A stretch of DNA of 25,546 nt from a virus, in the IMG/VR virus record IMGVR_UViG_3300032323_001758, positions 1-25,546 of that record; one strand, 5' to 3'. Of the stretch, positions 15,332 through 22,414 are shown piece by piece. Within the stretch, counting starts at the first letter, position 1. Every line of letters begins with the position of its first letter. Both the position numbers and the translations under genes were made by a program. Under the pieces are notes generated by a model, which was not told where the DNA came from, did not search any database, and saw only the letters and a list, made by a program, of their open reading frames with translations.

Positions 15332-16531
15332 ATGAAATCTTTCAAGTCTTTTATCAGAGAACAGGTTGAGCCTGAAGAAGAAGGTGCGAGCCGTCAGATC
15401 AAGCATTTGACGCACGTTGAAGATCGCCCACTCCAGAAAGGAGAAAAGGGCACAAAGCATGCTATGAAATCTCTGATGGCTGCAGCTGAACACATCAAAC
15501 AAGGTAAAAAGACTTCTGAACTAACAACAAAATATGATGGATCTCCTGCCATCGTTTATGGGCATCATCCAGAAAATGGTAAATTTTTTGTTGCATCAAA
15601 GTCAGCCTTTAACAAAACACCTAAAGTCAACTACACTCCAGCTGACATTCTAAAGAACCACGGTCATGCACCAGGTCTTGTTTCCAAATTAAAAGAAGCT
15701 CTCAAACACTTACCCAAAGTTGCACCAAAAGAAGGCGTATATCAAGGTGACATGATGTTTTCTGCGGAAGACAAAAAGAAAAGTGGTGATGGTGGAACAT
15801 CTTTCAATCCAAATCCTTCTGGTTTGACATACACCGCTCATGGTGTTCATAAGAAAGCCGTAGATAAGGCAAAAATTGGTGTTGTCACTCACCTGAAATA
15901 CGAAGGCAAAGATGCAAAGAATTTAAATGCATCACATGAAGTTGATCACGAAAATTTTACAGGTCACTCGGATGTATTCTCGGTCGACCCAAGAATGGAT
16001 ACTGCAAAGGTTCATTTCAGTAAAGATCAACAAAAAGAATTCGATAAACACATTAGGATGGCTCAGTCAGTTCACGATACACACGGTGATGACATGTATG
16101 CTGGCACCAGTGCTCACCACGGTGTCGGTGGTCACCTAGAAACATATATGAACCACACAGTTCGCACTGGCGAAGAACCTAATCACCAAAACTTCAAAAA
16201 CTGGTTAGAAACTAGTAAAAACAAAGCTATTGATAAGTTAAAGACAGAGAAAAACAAACAAACTAAGCAATCAGAACTAAAAGATGAATTGAATAAGATT
16301 GATAGAAACAGAAAGCACTATAACAACCTGTTTAAGATGCATGGACACCTACAGGCTGCAAAAAATACACTAATTAATGTTTTAAATCAACACCAAGAAT
16401 TTCAACATGAGCATGGTGGTGAGACTGCTAATCCAGAAGGATATGTGTTTCATCACGGAAATGAATCCGATAAACTAGTCAATAGAGCAGAATTTTCCCG
16501 CAGAAACTTTGCTGGAATTAGAAACATATGA
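15332..16531 (+). CDS. Ligase-like nucleotidyltransferase with capsid-targeting N-terminus
   Basis: A 399-residue protein. Residues 1-10, MKSFKSFIRE, match the T4 internal-protein targeting peptide (MKTYQEFIAE) with Glu10 at the expected cleavage point. TTKYDGSPAIV (K67) resembles motif I of DNA/RNA ligases (K-x-DG), and GVYQGDMMF (about 136-143) is placed like motif IV; FFVASKSAF could supply motif III-like residues and VVTHLKYEGK motif V. The C-terminal third is a Lys-rich coiled coil. From memory, homologs are common in T4-like phages as uncharacterised proteins. Ligase or AMP-transfer activity is inferred and unproven. Confidence 0.8.
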   Translation: MKSFKSFIREQVEPEEEGASRQIKHLTHVEDRPLQKGEKGTKHAMKSLMAAAEHIKQGKKTSELTTKYDGSPAIVYGHHPENGKFFVASKSAFNKTPKVNYTPADILKNHGHAPGLVSKLKEALKHLPKVAPKEGVYQGDMMFSAEDKKKSGDGGTSFNPNPSGLTYTAHGVHKKAVDKAKIGVVTHLKYEGKDAKNLNASHEVDHENFTGHSDVFSVDPRMDTAKVHFSKDQQKEFDKHIRMAQSVHDTHGDDMYAGTSAHHGVGGHLETYMNHTVRTGEEPNHQNFKNWLETSKNKAIDKLKTEKNKQTKQSELKDELNKIDRNRKHYNNLFKMHGHLQAAKNTLINVLNQHQEFQHEHGGETANPEGYVFHHGNESDKLVNRAEFSRRNFAGIRNI

Positions 16532-18387
16532 AAAAGTTTTTAGAAAAAATTAAAGAAGACGAACAGACGCATAGTCCTGTGGTGATGGCTTTTGGCCGTA
16601 TGAATCCACCGACAATTGGCCATGAGAAACTGGTTCAAAGAGTTAAAGATATTGCAAAAGACTATAATGCACCACATCATGTGATCATTTCACACACAGT
16701 TGATGCAAAGAAGAATCCTTTAGAAGTTGCAAAAAAACTCAAACACGCAAAAAGATTCTTTCCAGATACAAACATATCCGCGTCTAGTAAAGAAAAGCCA
16801 ACCTTCTTACAACATGCAGCTGCATTACATGCTGCAGGCCACGACCATTTAGTCATGGTTGCTGGTTCTGACCGCATTCCCGAATACGAAAGCAAACTGC
16901 AACAGTATAATGGAGAAGGTCCAGGAAAGTTGTTTAATTTCAAGAAAATAGAAGTTAAATCTGCTGGCCACCGTGATCCAGATTCAGAAGGTGCAGAAGG
17001 AATGTCTGCATCCAAAATGAGAGATCATGCTGTGAATAACCGTTTCAATGATTACATTGATAAAGACGGCAAAAAGAAACCAGGTTTCAAAAGTGGTATT
17101 CCTTCTCATGTACCAGAAAATCACGCCAAAGAATTGTTCCGCGATGTTCGAAAAGGTCTTGGAATCAATGAAGATTTCAACAGAGGTCTATTTAAAGCAA
17201 TTTTCGTGACAGGTGGTCCAGGTTCTGGTAAAGATATCATTATTCGTGAAGCTATTGCTGAAAGTAAAGCTATTGAACTGAATTCGGTTCAGGCTTTCGA
17301 TATTCTGATGGACAAACAAAAACTATCAGAGAAGTCAAACGATGTTCGTAGAGAATCAATTAGAAATCGTGGTCCATTGATCATTAATGGACCTGCTGAC
17401 GATAATAAACTGTTGACAATCAAAGAAGAACTAGAAGAACTGGGTTATGAAACATCTATGGTGTTCGTTGACACCACAAATGAAGCCAGTAAGAATAGAA
17501 ACGAAAAACTGGCAAAAATGATTGCAGAATCTGTGAGATATGATAAGTGGAAACAAGCTCAGTCTTGCAAGTTATCATATTCTAAAGAGTTTGAGAATTT
17601 CATCAACTTCAATAACAGTTCCACATTAGAAGAAATTGAAGAAGATATTACTGACACCTACGAAAAAATAAATAGGTTCATTGAGAACAAAAATTACAAT
17701 GAAATTGCGTTCTCTTGGTTAGAAAGCCGCGGTAAAATCAATATCGCAGAATCTTATGGTTTATTATTTAAGGAAGATGAAAATGTTAAGAAAAATTCTA
17801 GATTTTTTGAGAATTACAAGTCCAAGCGCAACGCCGGAAAAGCATCCACTGGATATCCAAAAATATCAGCCGGTGCAGGTTCCAGAGCCGCAGGTCCAGG
17901 AGACATCCCAGCCGACAATCGTGCAGGAGACCCCAACGCCGACAATATCAAGTGGGACGCCAACAAGCGAACCGGCAGTTACATCTTCCGAACCTACACC
18001 GAAGAAAACTCGCAGCAAAGCCGCAAAGACTACCCAGAACCACAAGAGACAAACTTCAGCAAAGACAAAGAAAAAATAAAGAAGAAGGGTCTAAGAGACT
18101 CTCCTACGGTTAGTCAGAGATTGAGAAACGTTACATCAATTGGACCAGAATTCGATACCCGTCAACAGGGAACAGTCTATCCAATGTCTGGTTTAGGTGA
18201 TGTGACGTATAGAGAAGAAACAAATTTTCATTCTTTCAGAAACAAAATGAAAGAATCTTTTATGGATCCAGGTGACAATGAGATGGGTGTTGCTGGCGTT
18301 TTGAACGGTGCAACAAACAAGGAACCAATTCAAAGTCCTAAAGACAATGTTGGTATAACAACAGAAAAGAAAAAGAAAAAGAAATGA
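16528..18387 (+). CDS. NadR-like adenylyltransferase plus P-loop kinase, with disordered tail
   Basis: A 619-residue protein starting at an ATGA overlap. It begins MKKFLEKIKE, a weaker match to the targeting peptide. Residues about 17-170 are a nucleotidylyltransferase: FGRMNPPTIGHEKL (T-x-GH), VAGSDR, and GMSASKMRDHA in place of I-S-S-T-x-x-R. Residues about 222-370 are a P-loop kinase: FVTGGPGSGKD (Walker A 229-236), RNRGPLIINGPADD, MVFVDTTNEASKNRN. That order mimics NadR (NMN adenylyltransferase then ribosyl-nicotinamide kinase), although the kinase also resembles zeta-toxin-like kinases. Residues from 419 on are low-complexity; 419-517 overlap a second reading frame. The C-terminus is Lys-rich. 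Confidence 0.88.
   Translation: MKKFLEKIKEDEQTHSPVVMAFGRMNPPTIGHEKLVQRVKDIAKDYNAPHHVIISHTVDAKKNPLEVAKKLKHAKRFFPDTNISASSKEKPTFLQHAAALHAAGHDHLVMVAGSDRIPEYESKLQQYNGEGPGKLFNFKKIEVKSAGHRDPDSEGAEGMSASKMRDHAVNNRFNDYIDKDGKKKPGFKSGIPSHVPENHAKELFRDVRKGLGINEDFNRGLFKAIFVTGGPGSGKDIIIREAIAESKAIELNSVQAFDILMDKQKLSEKSNDVRRESIRNRGPLIINGPADDNKLLTIKEELEELGYETSMVFVDTTNEASKNRNEKLAKMIAESVRYDKWKQAQSCKLSYSKEFENFINFNNSSTLEEIEEDITDTYEKINRFIENKNYNEIAFSWLESRGKINIAESYGLLFKEDENVKKNSRFFENYKSKRNAGKASTGYPKISAGAGSRAAGPGDIPADNRAGDPNADNIKWDANKRTGSYIFRTYTEENSQQSRKDYPEPQETNFSKDKEKIKKKGLRDSPTVSQRLRNVTSIGPEFDTRQQGTVYPMSGLGDVTYREETNFHSFRNKMKESFMDPGDNEMGVAGVLNGATNKEPIQSPKDNVGITTEKKKKKK
17783..18079 (+). CDS. Overprinted small gene, Pro/Thr/Ser-rich with Lys-rich tail
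   Basis: A 98-residue frame, +1 relative to and wholly inside the NadR-like gene. ATG 17783 has an AAGGA Shine-Dalgarno (17770-17774) at 8-nt spacing; a further in-frame ATG at 17756 lacks one. The product begins MLRKILDFLRITSPS, continues as a P/T/S/E/Q linker (VPEPQVQETSQPTIVQE) and ends PKKTRSKAAKTT...KTKKK. By my hand count, pyrimidine-ending codons of the host frame in this stretch are about 39 C to 10 T, versus about 6 to 22 in the first 60 codons of the same gene. The host third base is this frame's second base, where C gives S/P/T/A. Function unknown. Confidence 0.6.
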   Translation: MLRKILDFLRITSPSATPEKHPLDIQKYQPVQVPEPQVQETSQPTIVQETPTPTISSGTPTSEPAVTSSEPTPKKTRSKAAKTTQNHKRQTSAKTKKK

Positions 18388-19127
18388 AATCATTCCTAGA
18401 CTTTGCCAAAGAAAAAGAAAATGACGAACTGAAGAGACAGGTCGATCATTTTAAACAACTTTCGGATAAAAATAAAGAAAGTGCCGAGAATGCTTTAATG
18501 AAAGGTGATAGAGATGGTCATGCTCTATTCATGGCAAAAGTAAATCACTTTGACACTCAACACGAATTTTTAAAATCTAAAATGAATGAGAGTGTTGAAC
18601 AGGTTGATGAAAATCATGTTGCTATTGCCATGGGTAAAGAAATGGACGATGAAGGTAGTATGATTATGAACCAACTGGATCAAATCGAGCGTTCAATTAA
18701 AATGCTGCGTGATACAGTAAAAGATCCAGAAATGCAGATTCCTGCTTGGGTTCAATCTAAAGTTACTTTGGCTGCAGACTACATGGAAACTGTTGCTGGT
18801 TACATGTCAAGTAAAAACGAAAAGGTTAGTGAAGAAGTCGATCTTGATGAGGCATCACCCGCTTGGCAACGCAAAGAAGGCAAATCTGCATCTGGCGGTT
18901 TGAACCGTAAAGGTATTGCTTCTTATCGTAAACAAAATCCAGGATCAAAGTTATCGATGGCTGTCACAACAAAACCATCGAAGTTAAAACCAGGTTCAAA
19001 AGCAGCAAATAGACGAAAGTCTTTCTGTGCAAGAATGTCAGGAATGAAGAAGCGTTTGACTTCTGCTAAGACGGCAAAAGATCCAAACTCTAGAATAAAT
19101 AAGTCACTACGCAAATGGAATTGCTAA
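18384..19127 (+). CDS. Multi-domain internal head protein candidate with DUF6321-like C-terminus
   Basis: A 247-residue protein starting at an ATGA overlap. N-terminal MKSFLDFAKE resembles the capsid-targeting peptide (Glu10). Two linkers, ESVEQVDE (69-76) and SEEVDLDE (149-156), separate three segments: an N-terminal helical stretch, a helical middle (IAMGKEMDDEGSMIMNQLDQ) and a basic C-terminal domain (SPAWQRKEGKSASGGLNRKG, SYRKQNPGSKL, GSKAANRRKSFCARMSGM, SLRKWNC). The last domain resembles a basic domain of unknown function seen in many phages. Proteolytic release of the segments inside the prohead is my inference. Confidence 0.82.
   Translation: MKSFLDFAKEKENDELKRQVDHFKQLSDKNKESAENALMKGDRDGHALFMAKVNHFDTQHEFLKSKMNESVEQVDENHVAIAMGKEMDDEGSMIMNQLDQIERSIKMLRDTVKDPEMQIPAWVQSKVTLAADYMETVAGYMSSKNEKVSEEVDLDEASPAWQRKEGKSASGGLNRKGIASYRKQNPGSKLSMAVTTKPSKLKPGSKAANRRKSFCARMSGMKKRLTSAKTAKDPNSRINKSLRKWNC
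19094..19101 (+). promoter_or_regulatory. Weak candidate late promoter (AATAAATA)
   Basis: AATAAATAAG lies at the end of the preceding coding region, 40-47 bp upstream of the ATG at 19141. It matches TATAAATA at 7 of 8 positions. Because it is inside a Lys/Asn-rich coding stretch in an AT-rich genome, chance is a real possibility. Confidence 0.3.
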
Positions 19128-19140
19128 AAGGAAAACAAAA

Positions 19141-20286
19141 ATGATCAATTTAAAAAAACAAGATCCTGTTGCTGACGCTGTTAAAGATGTTCTACAGCAA
19201 GAAGCATTAAAAGGCAATCAACACAGAATCGACAAGAACAAGAATAATAAGATCGATGCTCACGATTTTAAGATTCTGCGTGGTGAAAAGCCAGAAGTTA
19301 AAAAAGAAGAAGTTGAACAGATTGATGAATTAAAGAAGTCAACTCTTGGTTCTTATATTTCAAAAGCGTCACGTAATGCCACCATTCAACGTAAAATTGG
19401 TGCCGACTTTGAAACATTGGCAGACAAGTCTAGAAAGCCTAGCATGAAAAAAGCGGCAACAACACTTTCTGACAAGCATAAAGCTAAAACATGGTCTCGC
19501 CTTGCTGGAGTTGACAAAGCTGTTAGTCGTTTGGCAAAAGAAGAAGTAGAAGATATCGAAGAAGGAAATAATCCTTTTGACGTTAAAAATTATAAGAGTC
19601 AGCTGCCATCCAATCCAGGTGAGAAAGCTGGTTTCGATTCTAAGAAAACTTCAACAGGAACTGTTTATACCAGAAAGCCTGTTAAAGATGAGCCAATGAA
19701 GAAAGAAGAAGTTGAACAGGTTGATGAAGCCACAATGACACACATTACATTGGGTAAAAAAGTCAAAAATTCCGATGGTGGTCACAACCAAGATGTACAT
19801 TACAAAGGTAAAAAAATAGGTTCTATTGAGTCATATAAACATAGAACAGGTTTACGTTACGGTGGCAAACATGATGCTTCCGGCGATATGGAAGCAGGTT
19901 CTAGAAGTTCAGAGGAAGCAGTTGATTTTGTCAGAACTGCACATGCGGACCATTTAAGAAGTATGAAAAAAGAAGAGGTTGATCAAGTACAAGAACGCGA
20001 AATGACTTCTGGAGAAACAGCAGAAAAAGAACGTATCGTAAAGGGCATGAAAAAAGGTTTCTCTGGTTTCAGACAACGTTACGGTGATCGTGCCAAGTCT
20101 GTCATGTATGCAACTGCAACCAAAAATGCCATGAAAGAAGAGTCACTAGAAGAAGGCAAGCGTCCAGAAGGCGACACAGTTCCTTTTGTTCAGAATGCAA
20201 ATACGTCTTCTTCACCAATGAAGAAAATCAAAGAAGTTGCTGGTGCAGCAATGAAGAAGATTTCTAAAGACTTAAAAACCAAGTAA
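19141..20286 (+). CDS. Polyprotein-like internal head protein candidate with EF-hand-like loop
   Basis: A 381-residue basic protein with an AAAAGGA ribosome site. An EF-hand-like calcium loop, DKNKNNKIDAHD (31-42), is followed by linkers KEEVEQIDE (55-63), KEEVEDIEE (133-141), KEEVEQVDE (188-196), KEEVDQVQE (277-285) and KEESLEE (332-338). Between them lie different small domains: LKKSTLGSYISKASRNA (64 on), NNPFDVKNYKSQLPS (143 on), MTHITLGKKV with HHS-like GGKHDASGDMEAGSR, and AEKERIVKGMKKGFSGF with RYGDRAKSVMYATATK. The design looks like a chain of modules joined by repeated cleavable linkers. No enzyme motif is visible. Confidence 0.8.
   Translation: MINLKKQDPVADAVKDVLQQEALKGNQHRIDKNKNNKIDAHDFKILRGEKPEVKKEEVEQIDELKKSTLGSYISKASRNATIQRKIGADFETLADKSRKPSMKKAATTLSDKHKAKTWSRLAGVDKAVSRLAKEEVEDIEEGNNPFDVKNYKSQLPSNPGEKAGFDSKKTSTGTVYTRKPVKDEPMKKEEVEQVDEATMTHITLGKKVKNSDGGHNQDVHYKGKKIGSIESYKHRTGLRYGGKHDASGDMEAGSRSSEEAVDFVRTAHADHLRSMKKEEVDQVQEREMTSGETAEKERIVKGMKKGFSGFRQRYGDRAKSVMYATATKNAMKEESLEEGKRPEGDTVPFVQNANTSSSPMKKIKEVAGAAMKKISKDLKTK
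19303..20154 (+). repeat. Dispersed EEVEQ(I/V)DE linker repeats within one gene
   Basis: Five copies at 19303-19329, 19537-19563, 19702-19728, 19969-19995 and 20134-20154 (last one short). The first and third are nearly identical in DNA (AAAGAAGAAGTTGAACAG, then A/G, then TTGATGAA). Related linkers occur in the neighbouring genes at 18588-18611, 18828-18851, 22510-22533 and 22750-22776. Each ends in a hydrophobic-x-Glu triplet, the T4 gp21 prohead-protease type of site. Confidence 0.75.
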
Positions 20287-20287
20287 A

Positions 20288-21265
20288 ATGAATAAGACTG
20301 CATCAAAAATCAAAGAAATTGTTAAGAGAACTGTTGCCGAAAAACCATCTTTCGGCACAGATCCTATGGAACCATGGTCCGCAAAATATAATGTAACAGA
20401 AGATGCAGCTCTTGATAGATATCTTTTATCTAGAGGTTTGAATCCGAAGTATGTGAATAAGGATCTGAAAGTTTCACATGCAAAGTCCAATGCATTTATG
20501 AATTGGAAAAATTCTCATGCAAATGAGATGCAAAAAGAATCAATGACAGTTGCACATACACCTACAGCGAAAAGACAGCATCAATTAAAGAAGTCTGCAC
20601 ACTTTGGCAAAGAAGTTCGAACCAACGGCATTCATGGTTCAAAATTACACTCTGAAGCCGTTGATAAAAGAGATACTGTCACATTCGATATTCCATTCCT
20701 AATCAGAGTGTTGGAATACTCGCGTGAGGATGCCAAGACTGATATGGATCTACACAATGTTGTAACCAAATTGATCCACATTCGTAACAAGGGTGTTCTG
20801 ACAATGAAGGACTACAACTTTGTTACCAGACTGAAAGAACACTTTGAAATTGATGGTGTCATCACCGAACAAGAATGTAAGTGTTCAGACGAAAAGGAAT
20901 GGGAAAAGAAAGCACAGGCTCGTTCCGAAATCTGGAGAAGAAAGCGTCTGAAGATTGACGAAGACAAATATCAAGATTCAATGGCTGCAACCCAGACTGT
21001 TGGTTCAGAAGTTGATACCGATTCTGTACCAAAAAGAAAGCGTGAAATGACAAAATCAGCCAGAATGATTAAGTCAATTTACAAAAAGAAACGTGTCAAA
21101 GAAGAATTATATGATCACGAAAAAGAAGATAAGGGCGCCAAATTTGGTGAAAAACCATTTGCTGCATCTGTCCTCAAAGGTGGAAAAACAATGACTGGTA
21201 CACAAAGAGACACCATCGAAATTGATCCAATGATGCGTGCCAAGCCAGGAAAAGTAAACAGATAA
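20288..21265 (+). CDS. Multi-domain structural protein candidate, unknown
   Basis: A 325-residue Lys-rich protein one base after the previous stop. Recognisable modules are GTDPMEPWSAKYNVTEDAALD (23 on), QHQLKKSAHFGKE, and FDIPFLIRVLEYSREDAKTD with DLHNVVTKLIHI and GVLTMKDYNFV (about 134-182). The last is a helical module I recall in many phage virion-associated proteins. A CxC pair (QECKCSDEKEW) follows and the C-terminus is basic. It lacks the MKxF targeting start, so if it is in the head it may be cleaved or recruited differently. A late promoter overlaps its stop. Confidence 0.78.
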   Translation: MNKTASKIKEIVKRTVAEKPSFGTDPMEPWSAKYNVTEDAALDRYLLSRGLNPKYVNKDLKVSHAKSNAFMNWKNSHANEMQKESMTVAHTPTAKRQHQLKKSAHFGKEVRTNGIHGSKLHSEAVDKRDTVTFDIPFLIRVLEYSREDAKTDMDLHNVVTKLIHIRNKGVLTMKDYNFVTRLKEHFEIDGVITEQECKCSDEKEWEKKAQARSEIWRRKRLKIDEDKYQDSMAATQTVGSEVDTDSVPKRKREMTKSARMIKSIYKKKRVKEELYDHEKEDKGAKFGEKPFAASVLKGGKTMTGTQRDTIEIDPMMRAKPGKVNR

Positions 21266-21268
21266 ATA
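21261..21268 (+). promoter_or_regulatory. T4-type late promoter (GATAAATA) overlapping a stop codon
   Basis: GATAAATAGT contains the TAA stop of the upstream gene and lies 34-41 bp before the ATG at 21302. The same arrangement, same octamer and stop in the same place, is seen at 8521-8528, which strengthens both calls. Confidence 0.65.
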
Positions 21269-21301
21269 GTAGATAACCCACAGGTTAAAAGGAGAATATA
21301 A

Positions 21302-21988
21302 ATGTCATCTTGGGGAAATAACGACAATGCAGCTAACGCGCCTTACTGGGCAGTTAACTCAACAATAGTAAATGCAGTTGGTGTGAAGGCATCAGCTGCA
21401 GCACCAACCGCAGCTAACGTTGCGCTTCTGTATGGCAACACAACTGCTGATGTTTACACCACTGGTGAAACAATTGGTCTTTTCGGTGTTGATGGTCAAG
21501 AAGCCGATGTTAATGGCAATGGCACAGTTCACACAGGCTGGGTTCTAAAGACTACAGGTTCTGGTGGCCGTGCTGGTAGAATTCAACAAGAAGTTCTGGT
21601 TGCACTGAGTGAAATGAAATCTGATGGCGATGGCCAACAGTATCCTAACGTTTCGATCACACTTGTTAGCCCATCTAACGCTACAGTTGCTTCAAGTTCT
21701 TCTAATGCCAACTCTGTTGCATTCACTGTTGGTACCACATTAGCTGGAAATACTTCTGCAACACTGGCTTATCAGTGGCAAGTTAACAGCAACACAGGTG
21801 CTCTGGGCTGGACAAACGTTGCGAACAGCACACCAACCAACACAAGTTATATTGGTGGCACAACAGCAACACTGCTTGTCTATCCAAAGACAGCCGCAGC
21901 AAACGCATTTGTGTTCCGCGCAATTGTTACGGCCGCAGATCAAGGCGTATCCGCAACATCTGCAAACGCAATAATTACAATCATGTAA
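21302..21988 (+). CDS. Virion surface/decoration protein with Ig-like domain
   Basis: A 228-residue protein preceded by a strong AAGGAG site. Residues about 1-110 form a Gly/Ala/Asn-rich domain (YWAVNSTIVNAVGVKA, VHTGWVLKTTGSGGRAGRIQ, EVLVALSEM) that I associate with abundant phage head proteins. Residues about 115-228 form an Ig-like beta sandwich (AYQWQVNSNTG, LLVYPKTAAANAFVFRAIVTA), typical of surface-exposed phage decorations that bind carbohydrate weakly. It lacks a signal peptide. Its own late promoter and strong terminator suggest high, independent expression late in infection. Major decoration protein is the best guess. Confidence 0.8.
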   Translation: MSSWGNNDNAANAPYWAVNSTIVNAVGVKASAAAPTAANVALLYGNTTADVYTTGETIGLFGVDGQEADVNGNGTVHTGWVLKTTGSGGRAGRIQQEVLVALSEMKSDGDGQQYPNVSITLVSPSNATVASSSSNANSVAFTVGTTLAGNTSATLAYQWQVNSNTGALGWTNVANSTPTNTSYIGGTTATLLVYPKTAAANAFVFRAIVTAADQGVSATSANAIITIM

Positions 21989-21995
21989 TTAAACT

Positions 21996-22022
21996 GGGGA
22001 TGGTGAGAGCCATCCCCTTTTT
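21996..22022 (+). terminator. Intrinsic terminator after the Ig-domain gene
   Basis: A perfect 8-bp GC-rich stem, GGGGATGG (21996-22003) with CCATCCCC (22010-22017), a 6-nt loop TGAGAG, and a run of five T (22018-22022). It is the only clear rho-independent terminator I found in the window. Confidence 0.92.
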
Positions 22023-22027
22023 ATAAG

Positions 22028-22414
22028 ATGTTTGATGATTTGAATGAAGATAATTTTATGATGTATGCGATGAAAGCATATGTTTCGCCGCACTGCATCA
22101 TGTCGGAATTTGAGGGGGATATCAAAAGAATAAAATATCTGAAAAGATTATTCAGAAGATATAAGATAACAAAATCCCTTAAAGAACGTCTGATTTTAAA
22201 TCACATCATCTTATTAAACAATGTTTTTGGTCCTAAAGTGACAGCAAGAATATTGTTTTATAAGACCGATGAACGCGATTATGATATTTTGAAAACTTTT
22301 CTAGCTTATTTGGACCTTGCACCTGATGTAGTGTACGGAATAAGAGGAAAGAATATTCTTGTTGCTGAAATACCGTTAGAAACAAATGTCGCAGAGATAT
22401 TACTCAAAATATGA
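22028..22414 (+). CDS. Small conserved phage protein, unknown
   Basis: A 128-residue, mostly helical protein with EDNFMMYAMKAYVSPHC, KYLKRLFRRYKITKSLKERL, LILNHIILLNNVFGPKVTAR and DYDILKTFLAYLDLAP. I recall proteins with this pattern as conserved, uncharacterised members of T4-like phages. The ATG lies only 5 nt after the terminator T-run and has no convincing Shine-Dalgarno sequence, so expression probably depends on read-through or an upstream start. The stop overlaps the next ATG (ATGA). Confidence 0.72.
   Translation: MFDDLNEDNFMMYAMKAYVSPHCIMSEFEGDIKRIKYLKRLFRRYKITKSLKERLILNHIILLNNVFGPKVTARILFYKTDERDYDILKTFLAYLDLAPDVVYGIRGKNILVAEIPLETNVAEILLKI

Noticed and set aside
17668-17675. AATAAATA inside the NadR-like gene
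   Set aside because: It is about 110 bp before the overprinted start with no other support, in an AT-rich coding stretch. I could not justify a promoter call.
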